A stretch of 64,000 nt of DNA from Maratus speciosus (GCA_963932465.1 OZ010792.1:513283100-513347099); one strand, 5' to 3'. Positions 9,421 to 22,235 are shown, counted from the first letter of the stretch. The notes: a model not told the origin generated them from the letters alone. A program made the numbers and translations.

Positions 9421-10819
9421 TTTTATAACGCTGTTAAAAAATACCGAGAGACAAAGACTCTGTCTACTTAATTCATTTTATTTTAGCTTCTTTTCAAATG
9501 TTTAACTGATCTTCTTTAACCAAACACGAAAACAACCATTGGATGTCTTAACAGCAACTGATTCTACCTTAAATTTTTGCAATCAAAGGGAATTGAATGG
9601 AAACCCGTTTACAGGGAGATCGCTACAGGTTTTTTCAGTATAATTCAATCTTCTGTAATCTTTTTAAAACCGATCAGATAGCGTGCTTTTAGATTCTACA
9701 GTGTCTGAACGGGGGTTGGCGAGCGTATCTTGCGGGGTGCAGAGCCCCCTAGTATCTATAATAAAAATAAAAGCTTGTCTGTGTGCTGAAACGATCATTA
9801 CGCTCAGGAGTACAAGGTTTAGCAGGAAATTACCTATATATTTAAAGTTATGGACCTCAAAGCCACCTTTTAGATTTTTTAAATTCATTTTTTAAATTCC
9901 CCCTACGAGCTAGGCTCGCCAACCCCCGTTCAGGCACATCAAAATCCAAAAAGCACGCTAATTTGATCGACTTTAAAAATATTGAATTAAAATTAAAAAA
10001 AAAATAGTAGCGATCTCTCTGTAAACGGGTTTCAATTCGTTTTCCTTGGATTGGGGATTTTTAAGACCAAATCTGCTGCTGTTAAGAGATACAATGGCTG
10101 TTTTCGTATTTAATTAAAAAATTAGTTAAACATTTGAAAATAAGCTAAGGGGCCTTCCACAAATGATGTCACGTTTGGAGGGGGGGGGGAGTTCATGAAA
10201 TTGTGACAGTTTGTGACAAGGGGGTGGGAGGGAGTACGAAGAAATGTGACATCACACATTTTGGTTAAAATAAAAGCATTGAAAATCAGCCGATTAAACT
10301 TTGTTGTTATTTTAAAATTAAAGTATTTTGTATTCGTAAAGTAAGGATAAGATTTAAAGCCAAATATATTAAATTCTATTTCAAATTCCAAAATACTACT
10401 GTTTCCAATTGCTCTTTCATATTAATATTTTATTACTATTGTAACTTAATTATATTTTTTGTCGTAAACTTGTTCTTATTTCATACAAAATAAGTACACG
10501 AATCATTTTTATAGCTATACTAAAAAATTTCATTAAAGCACATAGTTAATGTTTAAAAAGTAAAATTTTAAATATGATCTATTATAACGCAGTGCTTTGT
10601 TTCTGAAATGCAAGTATATGTTTATGTAATATAGCGTGACATGTGACAAGAGGGAGGGGGGAGGTAAGGTGAAGGGTGACACTTTCTGACAAAGGAGGGG
10701 AGGGGGGTGGGTCAAAAATATTGACAAAAAGTGTGACATCATTTATGGATCGCCCCTAATGTAAAATGAATGAAGGAAACAGTGTCATTGTCTCCCGGTA
10801 TTTTTTAACAACGCTATAA
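9421..10819. repeat. Long palindrome with a MITE in its right arm
   Basis: The left arm (about 9421-9720) and right arm (about 9910-10819, not counting 10148-10756) mirror one another. Paired landmarks are GTTAAAAAATACCG(A/G)GAGAC, GAAACCCGTTTACAGGGAGATCG and TGAACGGGGGTTGGCGAGC. The centre (9720-9905) is short and AT-rich. The segment 9161-9420 has no visible feature. Confidence 0.75.
10148..10756. mobile_element. TA-flanked MITE with GGGGC...AAATGATGTCAC ends
   Basis: Termini AGGGGCCTTCCACAAATG and the reverse complement of CATTTATGGATCGCCCC share about 20 of 24 bases. TA stands on both sides (10146-10147, 10757-10758). The other arm of the host palindrome has AAGCTAAAATAAAATG with no insertion, so the boundaries are supported by an internal empty site. 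G-rich tracts with GTGACA words lie just inside both ends. No coding capacity. Confidence 0.82.
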
Positions 10820-11689
10820 GATAGTTCTTTTAAATAATTCATTTTAAATGTATCGTTTTAAATCTGACGTAATTTACACCAAAGTTTTATTTCTCTTATT
10901 AATATTTAGGTGAAAATACTTTTGTTGTTAAAAGGAAACATTATTTGCGCTGTCTTCGAATTCATGATAATAGTTGAAAAGATTATCTCAAAATATTTCG
11001 CGCAAGTATATTTTTTAATTTAAATTGTTTTGCCATATTTTTTGGCCATTTTAAATATGACGTAACTTCCTCCATTTACAAGTTTTAACGCATAATAATT
11101 TTTTTTATTTTAACATTTTGTTTATCTTTTAAGATTCAAGTGTAAATATGGTTCTTATGACGTAATTTTCCTGCTTTTAACATGTAATCATTTAATTCTA
11201 ATTTTAAAGTTTTTTTCTGTTTATAATAGTCACGTGTAAATAAATTTTTAATTTGAAATAAACATTATTGTTTGCGCTGCTTATACAATTGGCAACAGTT
11301 TAAATTAATAACAATTTCTACAATCTATAAAAAATATTTCTCGAAATGCTGAAAATTTGAATTTAAAATAGAAATAACACCTCAAAAAATTAGTCTAATA
11401 AAAAAATAGATGCAATCTGCACACCGGGATCTTATAACGTATAAACGATCTAAAAATGATTAAATTCTCATGTATAGTTTTTGCTCCAAAAAAGCTTTTT
11501 TAATGGAACGATTTTTTCCAAATTTAGCATTAAATATATCTTAAAATAATTCTTCGATTTGAAAACTGTCTACATCAGAGTGTTTATCAAGCATTTCTCT
11601 ATAATACCACCGATTTTCATATTTTTGTATGCAACAGTTTTTTTAATATTAACGAAGAAAAGCCATGCTTAAGCATTCAAATTGGATGC

Positions 11690-12840
11690 CGATCTACCGG
11701 GAATATCTACGCAGATTTTCATTGGTCCATTTCCAAATGAAAGCTTTTTCTTATATATAGAAGGATTTTTGTGATTTTTCCATTTTACGGTGATTTTTCC
11801 ACATTAGTAAGAGGAACCCGATACTCATATAATTAGCCCAATACACTAAATAATAAAACTTATTCGAAATTCGTAGAGCAACTTTTGAAATTTTTGCGAA
11901 ATTTTTTACGCGATTCTTAGAGATTTTTTTGTGCTTCGCGGCGATTTCTTGTCACTCAAAAAAGGAATTCGGTTTCAAACTTTTAGTCTAATGTAGTAAA
12001 TTTTGTCGCACTATTTGAATTTCTATCGATTTTCAGCGTTTTTACCCGTTTCGCAGTGAATTTTTTACATTTGTGAAATAATTCCAGCTACAGTGTTTTA
12101 GCCCACTACAGTAAATTTAGTCCTGTGCAATATTCGATTTTTTTTCTGTCATTTTCTGTGATTCTTATGCATTTCACGGCTATTTTTTCCCATTAGTAGA
12201 AGGGATCTGGTTTCAATTTTTTAGCCCGATATAGTAAATGTTATTCTCTTTTCCATAAAGTTTATTCGGAATTCGTACGGTGATTTTTGAATTTTTCGCG
12301 CTTTTTTAAAGTGATTATTAGATGTTTTTCGCGTTTTGCGACAATTTTTTGACATTAATAAAAGGAATCCGGTTTCAACCTTCTAGCCCAGTTTAATAAA
12401 CTTTTCATCTTTTTAATAAAATCATTATCCTCTTTTCAATTATTCGGAATTCATACAGCTGTTTTACAAATTTTGGCGAATTTTTTAATGTGATTTTTGA
12501 GCTTTTTTGCGTTTTGCAGCGATTTTTTCACACCATTAATAAAAGGAATACGGTTTCAATCTCCTAGTCCAGTTTAATAAACTTTTTCCTTTTTTTAACG
12601 AAATCATTACCCTCTTTTCAATTATTGGGGATTAATACAACAATTTAAAATAATTAGCGAATTTTTTTATGTGATTTTTTTTAGCTTTTTCGTGTTCCGC
12701 GGTGAATTTTTGACATTCGTAAAAGAATTCCGGTTAACTCACTATAGTAAATTTTGTCCTTTGTAAATTTTGAATTTTTTGCGATTTTTAGCTTTTTTGC
12801 GTTTTGCAGCGATTTTTCCAATTTTTGATTTATTTTGTCA
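11690..12840 (+). repeat. Degenerate tandem repeat, unit about 177 bp
   Basis: Repeated blocks contain TCGGAATTC-TAC, GCG(A/C)-TTTTT, GCGTTTTGC(A/G)-CGATTTTT and AAAAGGAATCCGGTTTCAA, seen near 11870, 12270, 12447 and 12622. Only partial units lie at the edges. The regions 10820-11690 and 12840-13066 are AT-rich with no recognised feature. Confidence 0.65.
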
Positions 12841-13066
12841 GACACTGAAAGCGGACCAAAACGTATAAAAGCGGACTTAAATGGACCTTTCTGTAAACAG
12901 GGGACTTTAGGGGGAAAAGAGGCCCTCGAATACTTATTTGTAGATTATCATATTTCTTAATTTTCATAATGGTCATGGTTATATCGCTCTTTCAGCTATA
13001 TTGTGTAGAAAGACTTTATTTTTAATATGATAATTAATTGGCCTTTTTTTTTCTACCATATTTTAG

Positions 13067-13160
13067 GTTCGCCCAGCCAAACGTCTAAGTGGTTCAGCAG
13101 GCTTGATTTTGGATCTATTCTCAACGGATGGATGGCGGTTGAACCATTTTTTATCCTCAG
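13067..13160 (+). CDS. nrf-6-like acyltransferase, second exon
   Basis: 94-nt exon between a TTTTAG acceptor and a GTGATA donor. Joined to the previous exon it reads on through SKWFSRLDFGSILNG to AVEPFFILS. The family normally has SVDTFFFLSG here, about 40 residues after GHTY, and the spacing agrees without any further exon. The usual acidic residue of VDTFF is Glu here, followed by Pro. The exon ends two bases into the Ser codon, which the next exon completes. The preceding intron is 6.7 kb and the following one 12.5 kb. The donor is weaker than the others (GTGATA rather than GTAAGT or GTAAGA). Confidence 0.83.
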
Positions 13161-13501
13161 GTGATAAAAATATTTAAAATTCTCGTTTTAATTGATAACA
13201 TTAACCTACAACATTTCCTCAAAAAAATTTACTAGCACAATAACTTTAAATAGTATTATTTCATGAAAAAAAAGACTAAACCCGTATCTACGAACGCATA
13301 AAAAATGATAAAACAATATATATATATAAATGTTAAAATGTAATACCAATTAAGTAACTTTACTAAAGTATGAAATTTCAAGCATTTCATGAACGAATTG
13401 GAAATGATCATAAATATAAAAAATAGATATGCTAAATGAAAACACTACAAGTGTTGTCTACTGTAAAATGTTATAAAGAATTGGTTGATTATATCATATT
13501 T

Positions 13502-13527
13502 AAGTATTGCGCTGAAGCGCAATACTT
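13502..13527. repeat. Perfect 12-bp stem hairpin
   Basis: AAGTATTGCGCT, two bases, then AGCGCAATACTT. Such compact hairpins occur near Helitron-type 3' ends, but I find no CTRR terminus beside it. The intron sequence 13161-14250 around it shows nothing else. Confidence 0.6.
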
Positions 13528-14251
13528 ATTTATTTCCAGTATCACTTCTCAATGTTAATTTAACATAGAAAAGCCTATGGAGATCATAACTTTTTCATTT
13601 TTTCTTCCCACCTTTTTGTCCCTGATGCCATTAATTTTTAATTCTTTGCTAATTCTAATAATATTATAAATTCAAAGTGTAAAAACATTTGCCTGACGTC
13701 AGGGTCAAAACGGATCATAAAATGCTTTTGCATATAGGTGGATTATAATCTAGAGAGAGTAACATGGGCTAATTTGTATTTACATTATTCAAATATTTTT
13801 CTTAATAATTCCAAATTTCGCTTTTTTCATTGAGAATCAATGGACATTTTCTAATAAAATTTAACATTTTTCCTTCATTGTTGTAAATAATTCAAAAGCT
13901 GTAATAATAATTTGCCTAATTTTAGTTGAATGATTTTCACGTGAAACATGAAACTAAAGAAACTGAAATAGTTTTTTTTTTTTTTTTAAGAATTAAAAAG
14001 AAGGTGAATATGGCGTCATAATGGAAATAAAAATGACATTTTCAAACAGACTTTTTAAGTTCAGATTGTAATTTTTTGAGCAAACTACAGCAACCTGCAT
14101 TACTGCACTGGTGGAACATTTTGAATTATACATAGGTAAATTGCATCACAAATTGTGGTGTGATGTCGCACAAATCAAAGCCTGATGATGATACCCTCCA
14201 TTAATTTTGAAATGTGTTCGTCTGAATGCAGTAGTTATTAAAAAACATGAC

Positions 14252-14883
14252 ATATTAAACAAAAACCTAATTTGCAGAACAAATAAAAAAAATAAAATTT
14301 ATTTCCTAAATTTTTTAAACCCGAGAAGGGGCAGATATTAAGATATTTCATTCAATTCGTTCTACATTTAATGTTAAATTTTTGTAAGAAATAAGTTAAA
14401 CCAATTGAACATTAAAAAATAAAAATGAAATTCATACAATATAGTACTTTAAACACATATATACTTAGATTCCATTCAAATGAAATCGAAATAAATCTTA
14501 GACTTTTTCCATTTTTAATATAATATTTGTACTGCTGTTGTAAATATTTGTACTGCAGATTTTGCATTATGTTTATGATGATTGTACATAATATGATAAG
14601 ATACATGCAAACTATAAAACTTTAAAAAAAGTAAGATTTATTTCGATTTCATTTGAACGGAATCTAAGTATATAGGTGTTTAAAGTATTATATTGTATGA
14701 ATTTAATTTTTATTTTTTAATGTTCAATTGGTTTAACTTATTTGTTATAAAACTTTAACCTTAAATGTAGAACGAATTGAATGAAATATCTTAATATCTG
14801 CTCCTTCTCGGGCTTAAACAATTTAGGAAATAAATTTTATTTTTTTTAAACTTGTTCTGCAAATTAGGTTTTTTGTTTAATAT
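14252..14883. repeat. Inverted repeat with about 260-bp arms
   Basis: Arms 14252-14510 and 14621-14883 mirror each other almost base for base. Examples are AAACCTAATTTGCAGAAC with GTTCTGCAAATTAGGTTT, and TGAAATCGAAATAAATCTTA with its complement. The loop is about 110 bp. Short ORFs here are by-products. Confidence 0.8.
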
Positions 14884-15987
14884 TATATATCATATATTAT
14901 AATACGAGCAAATCTTGTGTGCGTGTATGATAATTTTATCTAAAAAACGGCACGCACTAACGATTTTGACTAAATTTTGTATCCTACCATTTTGGGGTAC
15001 AAGAAGATTGGACTAGGTTACATGTTCGAGAAAATTCCATTAGTGGGTCATTTTGGGCAACTATAGGTCAATCCATTTCAATGGAAATTAATTTGTTAAA
15101 CAGTTGGCAGAAAATGAAGTCGCAAAATTGACAACATTTTGCCAAAGTTTTACTAGTATTAGTTACCAATATTTGTCGAAATATTGGTGACAATGGCGAG
15201 ATTTGGCGGGAAAATCGACTTTCAAGATTACCTATGCCAAAACGCATGCTTGGCGCCAAATGAAAGAATGTCGTCAAATTCCCTTTAGGAGTCGAGATAC
15301 ATGATTCAACCAATCAGAGTCCAACTAAAAATGTAGTTTGGGAGAATGCCGTTTCGTTGTAAATATGTATGTTATGTAAAATTTAGAAATAAGTATAGTT
15401 TTAACATTGATTGTTTCTGTAAATAATCCTCTTTTAAAAAAAGGCTATGTGTTGCTGACGACTGGCTTTTTCGCTAATCGTTGCCACAGATTAATCTCGG
15501 AAAATGAAACATTTGAAGTTAGTGAAAAAATGAATAGTTAGAAAAGTATTTGTCAGAAAATTGTTAGACAAACTGCGTTAGAAAGGTAAAAAATTGTATT
15601 TTTCTTGATATAAATTTCAAATCTAATGATTACGCCGTTTTTCAAATATTGAATTTCAAACATTACCAAATTTCACAATGGAGTACCGTAGAGCAACCTT
15701 CAAGTTAAAAAAGATAATGATAACGGTAATGTGTCCTGACGTCTATACTGACTATAGCACGAGTCACAAATTATAGTAACCTTATAATTTGAGAGATAAT
15801 TAGAGAGATTTGCTGTTAAAATATAAAAGGGAATTATGTCACGAGTGCATGATTTTTATTTAATTCTCGACAAATACTAGATGCGCCATTTCTTTATAGT
15901 TGTGAATAATATAGGTTAATTCACGTATGGCCTCATATTTAAAACAAATATAAGGTTAAGGCATGACTTTTACAAGAGAAAGTGATA
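14884..15987. other. Repeat-like AT-rich intron sequence
   Basis: Includes a 24-nt hairpin (ACCAATATTT-GTCG-AAATATTGGT at 15161-15184) and a TATAATACGAGCAAATCTTG block of dispersed-repeat appearance. No exon or transposase similarity was seen. Confidence 0.3.
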
Positions 15988-17139
15988 TCACGAAGCAGGG
16001 GCGTAAATCCTGGGGGGGTACGGGGGGGTGCAACACCCCCCCTACGAAAAAATTAGTCGGAAAATTTCGAGTTCGATCGAAAAAGTACGTTTAGTCGGAA
16101 AAAATAGTATTAAACTATAAAAACTTATAAATTGAAAAAATGAAAAAAACCAGTCGGAAAAATTCCCGTTCGATTGGAAAAAGGTAAATTTAGTCGAAAA
16201 AAAAATGGCATTAACGGATAAAAACTTATGAATTGGAGAAATATTTTTGTAGTTTTTAATTAGTAAATAAGAAAAACACGTTAGAGCGAAGAAAACCTAT
16301 AAAATTTTATTCTTAGTCGGATTTTTTTCCCTTGTAATTTTTAATTAGAAAATTAGAAAAAACAATTTAGAACGAAGAAAACCTATATAAATTTATACTT
16401 AGTCGGAAATATTAAGGATTTTATTTTTGTGATTAAAACTATTCAGAAAAACTTTGACTTGTCAAATATTGTGAACTCGAAAACCTCGATATGAAGAAAC
16501 AAAATATTTATATACATATTCCAGCAATGTTAATATTATTTGTAACCTTGATATTTTGATCAAAAACTTTGATATTCCGAACTTTTTTCTGTTCCCTTTG
16601 ACTTCGAGATATCGAGATCCAGCTGTATTTATTTATAGTCGGAAAGTTTTTAGTTTAGTCTGAAAATTTTAAGACATACTGATTGAAGTGAAGAAACTTT
16701 TTTTTTTTTTTAAATCTAACTTTAAATTTAGTTAGAAACGTGTATCACGGAATTTAGATGATATCCGATGAAAATTCAAAACTGAATTGCAAATATTTAG
16801 TATATATGTCGTAGGCTAATTGAGAAATCCGGCTCTTTGCAAAGAGCCGGGAAAACTGGAGAATCCATCTCCCATTTTCCAATTAGCCTGATATTTTTCA
16901 GGCTTATTGCAAAGAACCTAGGAAGCGTTAGGTTAATTGAAAAATGACCACTTATTATCCGATCAGGGTGATATTTTTAGCTCATAGGCTATCAAAGCCT
17001 GAGAGCTTATTTTCCCGCCGATTCTGTATGTACGTGTGTACGTACGTACGTAACACGATAATTCTTCATAGAAATATCCGATTTGCTTCAAATTTTTTTT
17101 CTAGGTTCATTCTGATGAGGTGCTTCCCTGATTAGTTTT

Positions 17140-18260
17140 TGGGGTTCATTGGTTAAGGATAAAGGGGGGCTAGTCCCCCCCCTTAATTTATATAAATGGG
17201 TTTTTCATGCAGAAATATTCAATTTGCTCCAAATTTGGTATACCGGTTTATTGTGTTAAGGAGCTTCCCTGATTAAATTTGGAAGCTCATTATTTAAGTA
17301 TAAAGGGGGGCTACCTCCCTTAATTTAGATAAATCGGTTTTTCATGATGAATTATTCGATTTGCTCCAAATTTGGTATACCGGTTTATTAAGTTAAGAGC
17401 TGCCTTGATCAGATTTGGAGGTTCATTAGTTACATATAAAGGGAGGAAAGGGGGGTAGCCCACCCCGGTAGTTTAGTTAAATGGATTTTTCATGCAGAAA
17501 TATGCGATTTGCAATAAATTTGGTATACCGGTTAATTATGTTAAGCAGCTTCCCTGATTATATTTGGAAGATCATTATTATGTATAAATGGTGGAAAGGG
17601 GCCAATTGCCTCTCCCCTTAATTTAGATAAATGCGTTTTCCATGTAGAATTATTCGATTAGCTCAAATTTGGCATACTGGTTTATTATGTTAAGGAGATG
17701 GCTTGATTAGATTTGGAGTTTCATTAGTTAAGTATAAAGGGAGAAAAGGGGGGGAAGATACCCCCCCCTCTTCATTTAGGTAAATGGGTTTTTAATGCAA
17801 AATTATTCGATTTCCTCCAAATTTGGTATACTGGTTTATTATGTTAAGGAGCTTCCCTGATTAGATTTGGAAGTTCATTAGTTAAGTATAAAGGGAGGAA
17901 AGGGGGGTTAGACCCCCCCCCTTAATTTAGATAAAAGGGTTTTTCATGCAGAGTTATTCGATTTGCTCCAAATTTCGTATACCGGTTTATTATGTTAAGG
18001 AGCTGCCTTGATTAGATTTGGAGATTTATTGGTTAAGTATAAAGGAGGGACAGGGGCTAGTGTCCCCACAATTTAGATAAATGGGTTATTCATACAGAAT
18101 TATTCGATTTGCTTCAAATTTGATATACCAGTTTATTACGATATGGCTTCCTTCATTTGGTTTGGAGGTTCATTGGTTAAGTATAAAAGGGGGGAAAGGG
18201 GGGGCAATCGCCCTCCCCTTAATTTAGATAAATGGGTTTTCATGCAGAATTATCTAATTT
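17140..18260 (+). repeat. Tandem array of about 150-bp units, left arm
   Basis: About eight units with TTAATTTAGATAAATGGGTTT, ATTATTCGATTTGCTCCAAA, GGTATACCGGTTTATTATG and a G-run/C-run pair (AAAGGGGG...CCCCCCC). Signposts fall near 17185, 17317, 17470, 17618, 17771, 17921, 18070 and 18220, a spacing of 132-153 bp. Confidence 0.85.
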
Positions 18261-18269
18261 AGTTTAATT

Positions 18270-18760
18270 TTTTTTCAACCGGATCCGAACTTGAAGGTTT
18301 CATTTGAAGTCAACCCGAAAACCGACCACAACCAGGTTTCGGATTGAGTTCAATTAGAACTTTCAGGTTCGGATCGGGTTGCCGGTGGACGGAGATTATT
18401 TTGTCTGGCTTGCATCGGGTTATAGTTCTTTGGAATATTTTTGTTGGTTAAGATTTGGTTCGGGACGGGTTTCAGGTTGACTTCGAATGGAATTTTCAGG
18501 TTCTGGTAGCGTTGCGTGTCCACGGAAACTAATTTGTCTTGTTCGGATCAGGTTATGGATCTTTGGAATATTTTTGTCGGTTATGAGATTTGAATCGGGA
18601 TTTCGGGTTTTTTGAAATGGAACTCTCAGGTTCGGGTCGGGTTGCATGTAGACTGAAATTATTTTGTCTTGCTCGGATCGGGGTACGGTCTGTTGTAATT
18701 TATTTTTCGGGTTTGGGTAGGGTTATGCGTTAATAAACCTAATAAAAAGAAAATTGCCTA
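18270..18760 (+). repeat. Central tandem block of the palindrome, about 130-bp units
   Basis: Roughly three and a half units with TTCAGGTTCGG(A/G)TCGGGTTG, ATTTTGTCT(T/G)G and CTTTGGAATATTTTTGT (18429, 18561), then a diverged last unit. It is unlike the arm repeats and forms the loop of the palindrome. Confidence 0.75.
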
Positions 18761-18829
18761 GTTAAACTGATGGCATTGAACTCACATGCTATTCACACTA
18801 ATTGTATATTATACTCTTATTTCAAAGAA

Positions 18830-19870
18830 TAATGCCCCTCGAAAATAATTGAAGGGGATTAGTCCCCGTTGCCCTCCTTCCTACTTAACCAAAGAACCTC
18901 GAAATCTAATCAGGGAAGCTACTTAACATAATAAACTGGTATACCAAATTTGAAGCAAATCAGATAATTCTGCATGAAAAAACCATTTCACTAATTTAAG
19001 GGAGGTATTAGCTCCCCAATTTCTCCCTTTATGCTAAACCAGTGAACTTTCAAATCTAATCAGAAAAGCTCCTTATTAGAATGAACCTAAAAAAAAAAAA
19101 AATTAAACTAAATTAGATAATTCTGCATGAAAACCCATTTATCTAAATTAAGGGGAGGGGCAATTGCCCCCTTTCCCCACTTTAATACTTAACCAATGAA
19201 CCTCCAAATCAAATGAAGGAAGCCATATCGTAATAAACTGGTATATCAAATTTGAAGCAAATCGAATAATTCTGTATGAATAACCCATTTATCTAAATTA
19301 AGGGGACACTAGCCCCTGTCCCTCCTTTATACTTAACCAATAAATCTCCAAATCTAATCAAGGCAGTTCCTTAACATAATAAAACGGTATACGATATTTG
19401 AAGCAAATCGAATAACTCTGCATGAAAAACCCATTTATCTAAATTAAGGGGGTGGGGGTCTAGCCCCCTTTCCTCCCTTTATACTTAACTAATGAACCTC
19501 CAAATGTAATCAGGGAAGCTCCTTAACATAATAAACCGGTGTACGAATTTGGAGCAGATCGAATAACTCTGCATGAAAAACCCATTTATCTAAATTAAGG
19601 GGGGGGGGTCTAGCCCTCCTTTCCTCCCTTTATACTTAACTAATGAACCTCCAAATATAATCAGGGAAGCTCCTTAACACAATAAACCGGTATACCAAAT
19701 TTGGAGCAAATCGAATATTTCTGCATGAAAAACCCATTTATATAAATTAAGGGTGGGGGGGGGACTAGCCCCTTTTCCCCTTTATCCTTAACCAATGAAC
19801 CCCAAAAACCAATCGGGGAAGCACCTTATCAGAATGAACCTAGAAAAAAAAAATTGAAGCAAATCGGATA
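18830..19870 (-). repeat. Tandem array of about 150-bp units, right arm (inverted)
   Basis: The same unit as in 17140-18260 but reverse-complemented, about seven copies, with AAACCCATTTATCTAAATTAAG as signpost. Unit number and G-run lengths differ from the left arm, so the arms have evolved partly apart. Confidence 0.85.
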
Positions 19871-20123
19871 TTTCTATCAAGCGTTATCGCGTTACGTAAA
19901 TACGTACGTACACACGTACATACAGAATCGGCGGGTACATAAGCTCTCAGGCTTTGATAGCCTGTGAGCTAAAAATATCACCTTGATCGGATAATAAGTG
20001 GTCATTTTTCAATTAGCCTAACGCTTTCTAGGCTCTTTGCAATAAGCCTGAAAAATATCAGGCTAATTGGAAAAAGGGAGATGGATTCTCCAATTAGCCT
20101 ACGACATATATAGTCATATCCAA

Positions 20124-20615
20124 AATTTTAGCGTATATGACAAAAACGTAGAAAGGGAGTATTAAATATCTTACGAAATTATTGAAGTTTATAGCCCAAA
20201 TTCACGAGATAATTATGACTTCGCGTATCGTATTGAGATACTAGTTAAATAATTTTTAAAGTGCTGATGTCGATTCTTTTCGAATTACTAATAAATTTAT
20301 CTAAAAATTAGGGGAGTCTATGATTAATATGAATAGGAAAATGCGGATTGGAATCAAAAACTGCTTTGTTACATAGCGTTACTAAACGTACATCTTGTTA
20401 CTAAACGTACAAAATTTGAAATGGATATAAGTTTTGTTCATTCGAAAATTTTCAATCTTTTAAATTTTGACTTTTTTTATGTTGAAGACGTACATCGTAC
20501 ACTGGTAACAGGATTCCTTATGCTTAATTCAGAATTTGAATTTCTATCCGGAGTGGAGTCTATGTGAATAAATATGCCATACACGGAAAAAATAAAATGC
20601 AATCAGCCCTTTATT

Positions 20616-20660
<45 letters not shown>

Positions 20661-20997
20661 GGGCATCGAATCCCCAGGTCTTCAATCATCCAGTTTCATC
20701 AAATTTTGTACATTTAGAAACAAGATATATCGCTATCAAACAAAGCAGTTTGGAGTTCCAAACCGCAATTTTCTACACATATTAATCATATAGTACTTCA
20801 CCACTAATTTTTAGAGACATACATCAATAATTCAAAAGGAATCAACATTAGCGCTTTAAAACCTATTTGACTATCTCGATACGCCCAGTCATAATTATCT
20901 TGAGACTTTCATCTATCATCTATAAAGTTTAATAATTTCGTAAGATATTTACGATATCCTTTCTTCGTTTTTATCATATATGCTAAACTTTTGGACA
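20124..20997. repeat. Second inverted repeat with an A41 run in the loop
   Basis: Left arm about 20124-20400 and right arm about 20715-20997 mirror each other; landmarks are AAATATCTTACGAAATTATT and CTAAAAATTAG. The loop contains 41 consecutive A (20619-20659), seemingly a later insertion or expansion. Confidence 0.75.
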
Positions 20998-21429
20998 TGA
21001 GTGTGTGTGTGTATATATATATATTAATTAGTCGGCATTTTGTTGGCAATAGTACTCGGAAAATTTTCTTCTTGGAGTCGGAAATTTATGAGTCTACACC
21101 CCCCTACGCAACCAGGGTGGTTTACGCCCCTGTCACGAAGGGCTTTTCATGAATTTACATTTCTTTTTCAATTTTTTTTCAAGAATCAAGACTATATTTA
21201 TTTAGGCTTGGGAAACATTTTTTTTTAAATACTGGTATAAAAGCTAAATTTCTAAAGGCTTTCAATATATATAAAAAAGGAAGACAAAATCATGGATTAT
21301 GAAACACTTTCCAACACATTCAGAATAATGTAACAAAACTGCATCGTATAAAAAATTAAAATATTACGTCTAATTCAACCACGTGGAAACGGTTAATAGA
21401 TTTCAAAACACAATTTCAGCTGTTCCAAT

Positions 21430-22235
21430 CTACTATCGTAAAATTATTCGAATTTTTTCAGCAGCCCTGTATAGGATATATAGATTTGTATATATTAACT
21501 ACATGCGTGCCAAAATTTAGTTCACTTAAGAAATACATATACTACAGTTGAAAATTCCCCTTCATCAATTTCCTCTAATAAGGAGAATGGTACGCGAGTA
21601 CTTTTGTGTAGCTCTGTATATAAGGTATAGAATTTATGTATAACGAGTAACATGCAAAAAATTAATTAAATTTAAAAGCGCATACCGAATTTTAAACCGT
21701 ACACTCCAGAAATTATTACTCAAAGACAGTACTATAATCGATTTCTTTTGTATGTCCCTGTAAATGAATAAAAAAATACTATGAATGCCCTGTTCTAACG
21801 GGATCGTAGTGATACTCAGTAATTTATATCAGTTTCAATACATTTGAAATAGCGTAATGTCATTAAAATACTCTGCAAACGATTTTTCCCCATATACCAT
21901 AATGTTATGAAACACATTCGAGTGCCTCTTGTAAATGAACTATTAATCCTACATACTTCATATACGATACCAAACATGCTTTGGTGACCCTAAATAACCC
22001 GTATCAATTGCATGAAAACCCGAGTATATTTACGCGAGTTAGAGCGTGGACAGGCGGCCAAACGGACAGACAAACCGAATGCATAAACACTTTTCAACTT
22101 TGTTGGAAAGTGTTAAAAAGAGAGCATATTTGCGCAAGATTCATAGTCCGTACAGTGTTTAATTTAAAAATTGATTTTTCTAATTAAACATGTTTAAAAC
22201 CCCAGGCAACGCCAGATATTTCAGCTAGAACTGTT
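21430..22235 (-). repeat. Second copy of the about 175-bp repeat family, reverse orientation
   Basis: Contains TGTATGTCCCTGTAAATGA and related blocks, ends with AACTTTGTTGGAAAGTGTTA and then CCAGGCAACGCCAGATATTTC-AGCTAG. The same blocks appear in the opposite orientation at 841-2130. The intervals 21141-21430 and 22236-22450 have no other features. Confidence 0.65.

Larger units (their letters stand above)
16801..20112. repeat. 3.3-kb palindrome inside the hAT-bordered element
   Basis: Outer ends TATATATGTCGTAGGCTAAT and its complement at 20093-20112. Both arms contain TCTCC...CCAATTAGCCTGATATTTTTCAGGCT-type hairpins, a TACGTACGTAC stretch and then opposed tandem arrays. A perfect 18-bp palindrome GGCTCTTTGCAAAGAGCC sits at 16831-16848 in the left arm only. 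The arms are clearly similar but not identical. Confidence 0.85.
15996..21132. mobile_element. 5.1-kb hAT-bordered non-autonomous element with nested palindromes
   Basis: The left end CAGGGGCGTAAATCC and right end GGTTTACGCCCCTG are inverted repeats. The flanks are an identical 8-bp duplication TCACGAAG (15988-15995 and 21133-21140). CAGGG termini with 8-bp duplications are typical of hAT transposons. Inside: AGTCGGAAA-rich flanks, a 3.3-kb palindrome (16801-20112) and a second inverted repeat (20124-20997). No transposase ORF is present, so it must have moved with enzyme supplied from elsewhere. Confidence 0.82.

Noticed and set aside
16000..21132. CRISPR-like array in the 150-bp tandem units
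   Set aside because: Units are contiguous diverged repeats without unique spacers, in a eukaryotic transposon; period and structure do not fit CRISPR.
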